This document shows, one piece after another, positions 56,691-64,000 of a stretch of DNA of 64,000 nt (positions within the stretch are counted from its first letter, which is position 1; each line of letters opens with the position of its first letter). This DNA comes from Dichetophora obliterata (taxonomy: Eukaryota; Arthropoda; Insecta; Diptera; Sciomyzidae), in contig OY986436.1 in assembly GCA_963920525.1 (NCBI GenBank), positions 176,921,361 to 176,985,360 on the forward strand, in the 5' to 3' direction. The position numbers and the translations under genes were made by a program. The notes under the pieces are model-generated. The model worked only from the letters and a program-made list of their open reading frames with translations, searched no databases and had not been told where the DNA came from.

Positions 56691-56871
56691 GACTCGAATT
56701 ATAGTTATACATTTATTTTATAATTTTACTATGTCATGTTAAAACATTCGTAGTTGTTTTGAAAACGTTTTGTTTTACTTTTCTATTTAAAAATGTGGGT
56801 TTCATTTTTCAAATGTTCATTTTACTAAACGTTTTTAAAATGTGCGTTTTTGATTTTTTGTTTTCTCAGTG

Positions 56872-57104
56872 TAATGATGACCGAAATCTTCTCCCTCTGT
56901 AAAACGTAAACGTGTCTTTATGTTTTCCACAGAGAGCCGTAAGAAACTCATTAAATTATCGGCGTTGCGTATGTTGTCAGGAACAACCTCTTTTAGCACA
57001 TCGGCGGGTAGAATAGGATTGGCCTGCACTATACCAGTGTCCCGTTGTACACTAGAATCTTTGAGACCCTGCACCAAGCGCAGATACTCCTCGTTTAAGC
57101 GCTG
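56872..57104 (-). pseudogene. Xpd: Xpd/ERCC2 helicase pseudogene, upstream part
   Basis: The minus strand reads RLNEEYLRLVQGLKDSSV, then QANPILPADVLKEVVPDNIR, NADNLMSFLRLSVENIKTRL and TEGEDFGHHY. The first three match the middle of XPD (RLxxEYxRLVEGL, NPxLPDExLQEVVPxSIR, FLxRxxEYxKxRLR). The last matches motif V, SEGIDFVHHYG. In family members these are separated by roughly 270 residues, so this copy has a large internal deletion. Codon use is clearly less AT-biased than the surroundings. No introns are visible within it. It could be a retrocopy or a captured gene fragment. Confidence 0.85.
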
Positions 57105-57533
57105 TAGATGCCAACGGGTAGCGTAGATTCCTTTCCTTATGACATTATATTGTACATCATATCAATAAACTTGATTATTTCATATTAATACTTACAATTT
57201 ATTTAACAGGAATTTATCGCTTTTTTAATATATTTACGAATTTTTTACTAACTTCGGACGAATTTCTTCGTTTTTTGTTTCTTTGTTGTAAAATGTAAAT
57301 GTAAAAACACTTTAAACAAGCAATTTTGCAGTTGCCATAACAAGTTTATAATTTAAATGGATCAACATATATTAAACTGTTAAAGCATTCAATTTTTTGT
57401 TATTCTTACGAAACTAAAATTTTACAATCTTCAATATTTTTGTTACCCTAACAAGTTTGTTTTGGCAACAACAAAATTTTTAATGAATTTATCTAAGTGC
57501 AAAATACTGTTGCATCTACTAATTTTTTTTTCT
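57105..57533. other. AT-rich stretch, probably the end of another CAC-ended element
   Basis: Reiterated words (aacaagttt, aacaaaattttt) fill the stretch and it ends in tttttttctcggtg followed by TA at 57537-57538. Read inward that is CACCGAGAAAAAAA, like the ends at 50010 and 56871. The opposite end is not in view. If real, the Xpd fragment would lie inside this element. Confidence 0.4.
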
Positions 57534-57594
57534 CGGTGTAGGGGTTTAGTTCACTATCTGTCATGTAGCGGGCGCCATATTCAATTTAATGTAA
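57534..57594. repeat. Partial satellite monomer left of the LINE
   Basis: ggggtttagttcactatctg through gggcgccatattcaatttaa matches the monomer of the tandem array at 63399-63925. It is separated from that array only by the LINE, whose target duplication atttaatgtaa occupies 57584-57594. Confidence 0.75.
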
Positions 57595-57686
57595 TGTTAA
57601 TGTTAATGTTGTGTGGTGGAGATGCGTACTGCGACCTAAATGAGATCTATTGTACCTCCTTCTCAAAGCTCCGCTGGGTTTGCGGA

Positions 57687-60600
57687 TTACAGAATTTCAT
57701 CCAGCCCTATTTCTCTAATGAATTTGAGAATATTCTTAGGTTCAAGGGATGAAACCTGCTCTAGACTCAGCTCATAATTCCCCAGTGCTAGTTTACGTCT
57801 GCGAGCCACGGCGTCGCAGTTTGTAAGTAGGTGTATTGGAGTCTCCTCTGCTTCTTCACAGAAACGGCAGTTACTATCGGTCTCTATGCCCAATTTCATC
57901 AGGTGGTATTTGAGTTTACAGTGTCCTGTAAGGAACCCCGTTAGAATCCTAAGATTCGGTTTGCCTAAGCTTATGCACAATTTTGCTCTCCGAGTGTTAA
58001 AATCTCTGAGGAGCAATTTGGATTGTCTTAGCTTTGGGAGGCTTTTCCAAAGGTTTGATCGTTTATGCCTCTCCTCCCTTCTTAGTTCTTCTTTTATAGA
58101 ATGTGTGCCCAATCCGCAGAATGGTTCTGGCCCTATAAATTTTGTGGCTGCACCCTGTCGTGCTAGTCCATCGGCTTCTTCGTTACCCTGTATTCCTTTG
58201 TGTCCTGGGACCCAAAGTATAGTAACAGTGTTATTCTTGCCTAGTTCGTTGAGTTTTATTAGGCATTCCCATGTTATTCTCGATGATATCTCACAGGAAA
58301 CTAATGCTTTGATTGCTGCTTGGCTGTCTGACATCACAACTATATCCTGACCTTTGTATTTACGGTCCAGATTGAATTGTGCACACAGCTGTATTGCTAG
58401 GATCTCCGCTTGGAAGATACTGGGTGTTGTCCCCATAGGTTCAAAGTGCTTGGTTCTTGGCCCGTACACCCCTGCGCCTATACCTTCCAATGTCTTGGAC
58501 CCATCTGTATACCATGCTATACTGTGTGGTTTCTTGACCTGCGATATCATCTCGCTGTCCCACTCTTTCTTGGTACTAAGCTTAATTCCGAAGTGTTTTT
58601 CGAAGTTATACCTTTTTACTATATCGTCTCTTGGTAGATCGATGTAGGGAGTGTGCTTTGCAATATCCTCCTTCTCTCTACTGCTGATAGTTTTACCTGA
58701 ACCTGTCCCCTCTTTTGCAATGCACAACAGAGTTCGCTTGGCTACTCCCTCTATGACAAGGTGTAAGGGTGTTAGGTCCAGAATTACTTCTAGTGCTGCT
58801 GTAGGGCATGTTCTCATGGCCCCTGTGATGCATACACAGGCCAGTCTCTGCACCCTTGTTAGCATATTCCTCATTGTGGTTAGCTTGGTTCTCTCAGCCC
58901 ATGCTATTGCACCATAGGTGAGGATGGGTCTCACCATCATGGTATACATCCAGCGGAGAATTGTTGGGTTACAACCCCAGCTTTTCCCCGCCAGGCTCCT
59001 ACATACCATGAGTTCTCGCGTTGCTTTGTTTATAGTTACCTCTGCATGTCTTCTCCAGAGAAGCTTTGAATCTAGTGTAAGTCCCAGATACTTTACTTCT
59101 CCTTTGAAGGGAATTTCAGTGCCATCCATTCTCATTGTTCGGAGGTTTGGCAGGCTTCTTTTGTTAGTGAAAGGTACTATGGTGGTTTTCGCTGGGTTGA
59201 TACTTAATCCCACTGTGTTGCACCACTCCTTTGTTACTGACAGTCCTCTCTGTATCAGGTTACAGAGTGTATCCTCGAACTTCCCTCTCGCTATTAAGGC
59301 GATGTCGTCTGCGTAACCCTGACATTTTATGCCATTCTCGGTTAGCATCGTTAATAATTCGTCCACAACAAGACTCCACAGCAGTGGAGAAAGGACTCCG
59401 CCTTGTGGGCAGCCTTTTGTTTTTTTGATTCTTATAGTGGTGTTGCCCACTTTTGTTTATGCAGTTCTAGTGCTAAGCATTTGGCATATCCATCTGCTGA
59501 GCGTATCATTTACTCCTTTTTTGTGTAAAGACTTCTTCACAGCCTCGTGAGAAGTATTATCAAAGGCTCCCTCTATGTCTAGAAAGGCACAGAGTACGGT
59601 TTCTTTGTTTTTGAAAGCTGACTGGATGTTGCTAGCCAACTGGTATAGAGCAGATTCTGTAGACCTGCCCGCCCTATACGCGTGTTGACAGGGGTGCATT
59701 GGTGCCTTCTCCAGAATCTCAGTTCTTATATAGTTATCTATTACCTTTTCCATTGTTTTAAGTACAAATGAGGTAAGGCTAATGGGTCTAAACGACTTTG
59801 GTAGCGTGTAGTCTATTTTCCCTACTTTTGGTATGAAGGTGACTATCGCCCTTCTCCATTTCCTTGGGATATAGCCCAGCGCAAGGCTGCTTCTAGTTAT
59901 TTTGACTAGGTGGGGCAATATAGTTTCTGCACCTTTTTGTAGAAGTGCAGGAAAGATGCCGTCTACACCTGCTGATTTGAATGGTTGAAAGGTTCTGAGT
60001 GCCCAATCTAGACGAGCCTTAGTACAAATGCTCGTTGCAAGTTTCCATTCTTCTTGATTTGGTGTGATCTGCCTGTCTGCTGTCTCATACTCAGTTACCG
60101 GTGTACTGCCCGGGAAATGAGTTTCTAGAAGGTGACTGGCTCGTTGCTCTTCTCTAAGCGTATAGCTTCCGTCTGGCAATAGAAGTGACATTTTTGTCTC
60201 CACTCTGCCTTTAGCCATTGCTTTGTGTATCCTGGCTGCTGCTGGCGTGGAAGAAATGTCTTCACAGAAGGTTCTAAAGCTCTGTCTTTTGGCTTTCCTG
60301 ATTTCTTTATTATGCTCCGTCAGAGTCGCCGTCTAGTTGTGCCATTCTCCGTTGCGCTTTGCGGCATTAAAGCTGCATCGCACCTTCTTCCGGAGTCTGG
60401 TCAGCTCAGCGCTCCACCAAGGAGTATGTTTTGTTCTTGCCTTGTGCCCTGTTGGACAGCTAGATTCGTAGGCATTATATACTGCATTGTTTACTTGCTC
60501 TACATAGCATTCAAGTTCTAGGATGTTACTAATTCTACTCCTAGCTTTTACGTTCTGTAGGTTTTCTTTCAGGTTGTTGGTGTATGTGTCCCAACTGGTA

Positions 60601-61331
60601 TTTCTTGGGTTTCTTTTGGGTTCTGTCTCTTGACATTTCGCCCCAAATCTAAACTCTATTATTCTATGGTCAGACATTGAAGGTTCCATTGATACCCTCC
60701 ATTCCCTAATCATATCCCCCACATCTGGGCTTCCTATGGTGAGATCTAAGACCTCTTCTCTAGCCCTAGTTACAAAGGTAGGTGTTACCCCCACATTGAA
60801 GAAGTCTAGATTACTACTTAAAAGAAATTCTAAAAGGTACTCACCTCTGGTGTTGACGTTGGTGCTTCCCCAAATTGTGTGGTGCGCGTTGGCGTCACAG
60901 CCGATGATTAGTGGAAGGTGCTCTTTCCTGCAATGCTCCACGAGTCTTTTTATCTCCACTGGGGGAATGTTGACATCGTCCCCAGGAAAGTAAGCGGATG
61001 CGATCACTATGGCGCGGTGCTTGCCATCAGTTTCGATGTGAGTCTCGATAACTGAAAGGTCCCGCGTCATAAATTCTGAAAGACAAATATAATTAATATT
61101 TTTCTGCATTAGAATACATGCTCTGGGATTGATTATTCTCTGGTCCCAAGTTACCTGACCCTCTTTGCAGTAGAGGCCACTTACTTTTCCCCTGTAGCAC
61201 CAGGGTTCTTGGATCAGCACGAAGCCCAGTTGTTCTGTGGTAAACCTCCGAGCAATAACTGCCGAAGCAGCTTTTGCATGGTGGAGGTTTACTTGGGCAA
61301 ATTTCGTGCTGGTTACTGTGCCGATCGTCAT
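57687..61331 (-). pseudogene. LINE ORF2: endonuclease, RT, RNase H; two in-frame stops
   Basis: One frame of 1215 codons broken only by TAG at 60335-60333 and TAA at 59459-59457. Endonuclease (about residues 1-230): VLIQEPWCYRG, LIIGCDANAHHTIWG, SMSDHRIIEF. RT (about 380-900): FKSAGVDGIFPALL, SFRPISLTSFVLKTMEKV, HAYRAGRSTESALYQL, LDIEGAFDNTSHEAV, GCPQGGVLSPLLWSLVVDE, QGYADDIALIARG, VKYLGLTLDSKLLW. RNase H: AWYTDGSKTLEG, FQAEILAIQLC, VVMSDSQAAIKAL, WVPGHKGIQGNEEADGLA. C-terminal CCHC: CRFCEEAEETPIHLLTNC. All catalytic residues remain, so inactivation looks recent. Confidence 0.9.
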
Positions 61332-62997
61332 AGCACTGGACTGCTGCCCCGGTCTTCTTCAGGCAGCGTTGCTACTACCTCAGTCGGAGGTTCGCTTTTA
61401 CAACCATCAATCGTGAGAGCGGCGAGGTTCATGCCCTCTGCTTGATCTTCGATTGAAGGTGTTGCGGTGATGACCGAGACGGAGGCGAACTTCTCCGTAA
61501 CAACTTCACCAGTTGGTTGTATTGGTGGCGTTGCGTCTTTTCCTTCATTTGGAGTCGCAGATGTGGCTTCTGTGGACGATACCACTGTTGACGTTACAGC
61601 TGTGGGCGCTGCAGCTGTGGATGTTGCTGCTTTGACCGGTTTGGTTGGTGGCGATTTTGTGCCCAACACCGGAATGGTTCCAAAGCGGAAGCTGATAGTG
61701 GAGCCCCTTGACTTGATAGTATCAAGTGACTCCCTATCTATCGAGAACGTGAGCATATGCCCACTTCCCTCATCCTTGGAGCTCAATATCTTCCAATACT
61801 TAGTATTGAGACCATCGTTCTGGGCGGAAATTAGTCCCATCGATCTATTGATCTCCGTGCTTGAACTTCTTGGCAAGAACATTCTAACGGTATGCCCTTT
61901 TGGGACCTCCTCCCCAAGGCAAGCCATAAGTTCTAGCCCTTTCCATTGCTCGAGCTTTGGTGCTGCTGCTCGCAGCCATTCTGCTGTTGAGGGATTCGAA
62001 CAGTCGACCAGTAACATGCCCGGACGAAAGTGAATTCCCTCAAACTGTAGTTTGGTGGACAAGCCCTTCACTACTTCGCTCAATATGGCTTCTTCTAGCT
62101 CCGAGAGCTCATCCGGACTTAGCATTTGCCGGGGCAGTATTCTTTGGGCAGAACCGCTATTTGGATGCCCTTAGTTATGCTTGCATAGCTTTTTCTATTT
62201 TCCTGAGGTTCTGGCTCGGGTACCTTAGCCCCTGGCACTGACCGACTGTTGCTTCCAGGAGCTATTCTGGCCTTCTTGCTCTCTGGACGTTGAGGAGGCG
62301 TTATCTCGCTGCAGCTCCTCTTCGTTGCCTCTGGTACCGGTGCTTTACTCCGATGCTCTACCGCTCTTTCATGAGCTACTTCGGGTGCCATGCCCTGTTC
62401 CAGATAGCGCAGATACCATCTTACGCCTGCTCCACTAAGGCCGACTCTTAGTGGGTCGTCTAGCCCTCCTGGCTCCCCGCGCTGAGGGAGGTGGACACGG
62501 CGACGTCTACTGTGGAAGGGCTTGTGTTTTTGCCCTTCTTCTGATTCCCTTTTCTGTGCCGCATCCTTGGATGTTGACGCAGTTTCCGAGATTGGGATAC
62601 TTTTTGGAGCCGACGTCGTATCATCCCGGTGTTCTTCCGGGGGAATTTTTACAGGATGTGATCTCCTGGGGCTCGCAGTTTTTCTTTGGTGGCTGGTACT
62701 AGGCCTTTGACCGCTGTGGATGGTATGCTCCACTCGATCTTTGCCGTACGGGTGCCTCCTCATCTGTGTGCTGCAGTGTCTGTGATCATTATGGATTCTA
62801 TGCTCCACCTGATCATTGCTGCGTACAGTCCTATTGACTTGTGTTCTGGCTGGCGGAGGAGGATTTCTCCTAGGTTTGGTGCCTTGCCGTTGACCTTCCT
62901 CTTGGAATCTCTGTTCCATGAGGTCTGCTGCTCTGCTTGCGGTGACTCCCCGCAAGTCTTCCTGTTTGTTGTGTTTTGTTTTTTTGTTTGTGCTCAT
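61328..62997 (-). pseudogene. LINE ORF1 with DUF4780-like region; one frameshift
   Basis: Start ATG at 62997-62995 (MSTNKKTKHNKQEDLRG). An in-frame upstream ATG at 63213 exists, but the sequence before 62997 reads as untranslated leader. The N-terminal half is basic and rich in P, H and R (KPRRNPPPPARTQVNR). A frameshift at about 62119-62140 follows SYASITKGIQIAVLPKEY. The second half, SPDELSELEEAILSEVV, FRPGMLLVDCSNPSTAEWLR, LEQWKGLELMACLGEEVPKG and LISAQNDGLNTKYWKILS, matches the DUF4780 region of insect retroelement ORF1 proteins as I remember it. It ends ...SPVL with TGA overlapping the ORF2 ATG. Confidence 0.8.
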
Positions 62998-63387
62998 ATT
63001 TAAGATTCGACCGGTAGCTCGTGTCCAAGGACAAAAGCGTCGCAGTCTATGTTTTATGGCTGGGAAAGGGTGGTCAACCATGCCAGAGCCCACATACCAT
63101 GGTAAGGCCACAGTTACTTCATGAGGCGGCCTGTTATCATGAAGGCTCCGTTCCAATACAGTCGGTATACCCCCTGACTGCAAACCATCCAATGGGCACG
63201 GTGCGCATGACACCCTGGATTAGGGGGGAGTAACTTTTAGTTGTCGCTTCACAAAAGATGCAGGCTCTGCTGAGCTGTAGGGTTATGCCCTACAGGGAGG
63301 AACTACTCCAACCGGCAGTATTGTGTCATTGCAACTTAAGCCCCTACATCGCGTCAAGATTGTTACTCGGAGTAGCGAGTAACGTCA

Positions 63388-64000
63388 TTTAATGTAACGT
63401 CACATAACTTTTCTTCAGCGGACGATCAAAACGCTCCCAATGATACCTCATTTGTCAAATTATGATAAGCAGTTCAGAAGCTAGGTTTTAGTTCACTTTC
63501 TGTCCTCTAGAGGGCGCCATATTAAACTTGATGTGACATCACCTAGCCCATAACCAGCGGAAGAGCAAAACGCTTCCAACGATACCTCATTTGTCAAATT
63601 ATGATTAGTAGCTTAGAAGATAGGGGTTAAGTTTATTTTCTGTCCTCTAGAGGCCGGAATATTAAATTTAATGTGACGTCACCTAACCTTTCACGAGCGG
63701 ACAATCAAAATGCTTCCAATGATGCCGCATTTGTAAAATTATGATAAGTAGTTTAGAAGTTAGGGGTTTAGTTAACTTTTTGTCCTCTAGAGGTCACCAT
63801 ATTCAACTTAATATTAAATGTGCTGACGTCACATATCCAATAACCAAAAGACCATCAAAACGCTTCCAACGATACCTTATTTATCAAATTATGATTAGTA
63901 GCTTAGAAGTGAGAGTGGAACACATAGATGAACACACAGTCCACTCCTTTTGCTTAGCCGTAGTCGGGTAAAAATTTTTTCAGAATCACATCTCTTACGT
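63388..64000. repeat. 140-bp tandem repeat (satellite-like)
   Basis: The landmark tgtcctctagagg occurs at 63501, 63641 and 63781, exactly 140 bp apart. Monomers contain aaaacgcttccaacgatacc, tcatttgtcaaattatgatt, ggggtttagttcac, the cgccatatt box and aatgtgacgtcacctaacc. The array continues to about 63925 and then changes (acacatagatgaacacacag). A partial monomer lies beyond the LINE at 57534-57594. Confidence 0.85.

Larger units (their letters stand above)
50010..56871. mobile_element. CAC-ended TIR element (about 0.74 kb) with piggyBac and RTE inside
   Basis: The ends are CACAGAGAAAACAAC and, inward from the right, CACTGAGAAAACAAA. TA flanks at 50008-50009 and 56872-56873; excision with one TA rejoins the Xpd reading frame (CAT CAT TAC GGC). 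The element's own DNA is about 50010-50060, 52874-53376 and 56704-56871. It carries reiterated words such as aaaatgaaatagtaaaacg and gttttaaaaacg. It has no transposase. The piggyBac (50065-52869) and RTE LINE (53390-56690) inserted later. Confidence 0.75.
57595..63387 (-). mobile_element. Nearly intact LOA-type LINE, 5.8 kb
   Basis: An 11-bp direct repeat atttaatgtaa flanks the element (57584-57594 and 63388-63398). The 3' end on the minus strand is a short caacattaacattaacatta microsatellite. ORF1 (62997-61328) and ORF2 (61331-57687) overlap at ATGA. Domain order endonuclease, RT, RNase H, zinc knuckle and the DUF4780-like ORF1 point to the LOA/I group; assignment to LOA is from memory. Only three obvious lesions are visible. 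It is inserted in a 140-bp tandem repeat. Confidence 0.9.

Noticed and set aside
61467..62033. 188-codon plus-strand frame
   Set aside because: It is the antisense of LINE ORF1. The minus-strand product has recognisable domains and this one has none.
63388..63925. Promoter or enhancer role for the TGACGTCA boxes
   Set aside because: The sites are embedded in a tandem repeat with no gene nearby. Kept only as an observation.

Overview
The base composition (AT-rich, long A/T runs), the transposon types and the complete absence of operon-like coding point to nuclear DNA of an insect, most likely a higher fly (Diptera). That placement is an inference from the style of the non-LTR, mariner, hAT and piggyBac relatives, not a proven identification. 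The window is a nested transposon graveyard. I see no intact host gene. The only host-derived coding sequence I recognise is a broken, split copy of the TFIIH helicase gene Xpd/ERCC2.

Layout: 95-2995 is a hAT element with a foldback repeat inside it. 3741-8290 is a minus-strand LINE split by a CAC-ended TIR element that itself carries a pogo-like MITE. 8325-14664 holds LINE fragments, a TIR element with a tRNA-like box pair, a small hAT MITE and a 247-bp solo LTR. 14665-23880 is one minus-strand LINE cut into four pieces by a hAT-like hairpin element, by a TA-flanked element full of ATTGGCAC motifs (which contains a 0.69-kb-stem hairpin), and by a 1-kb unclassified insert. 25660-32340 is a decayed Ty3/gypsy-type errantivirus-like remnant interrupted by an almost intact mariner and by a 2.6-kb mariner/hAT/mariner palindrome. 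35245-41011 holds a hAT remnant, a foldback element split by a repeat-rich solo LTR, and a hairpin MITE. 41012-46975 holds a Helitron 3' half, a third mariner and decayed tandem repeats with GCCACGCCCCC and TTTGTGGGCGG motifs. 47491-48475 is one TIR element nested around another.

49805-57104 is the most informative stack. The Xpd pseudogene was hit at a TA by a roughly 0.74-kb TIR element, and that element was hit by a piggyBac (TTAA) and by a full-length RTE-type LINE (13-bp target duplication). 57595-63387 is a nearly intact LOA-type LINE (ORF1 with DUF4780-like region, ORF2 with endonuclease, RT and RNase H). It has an 11-bp target duplication inside a 140-bp tandem repeat.

Several insertion boundaries were checked by a purely sequence-internal test: removing the insert plus one target duplication restores the interrupted reading frame. 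Nothing here looks like a working operon-like or defence system. The interest lies in the palindromes, the CAC-ended and ATTGGCAC-bearing TIR elements, and the split Xpd copy.
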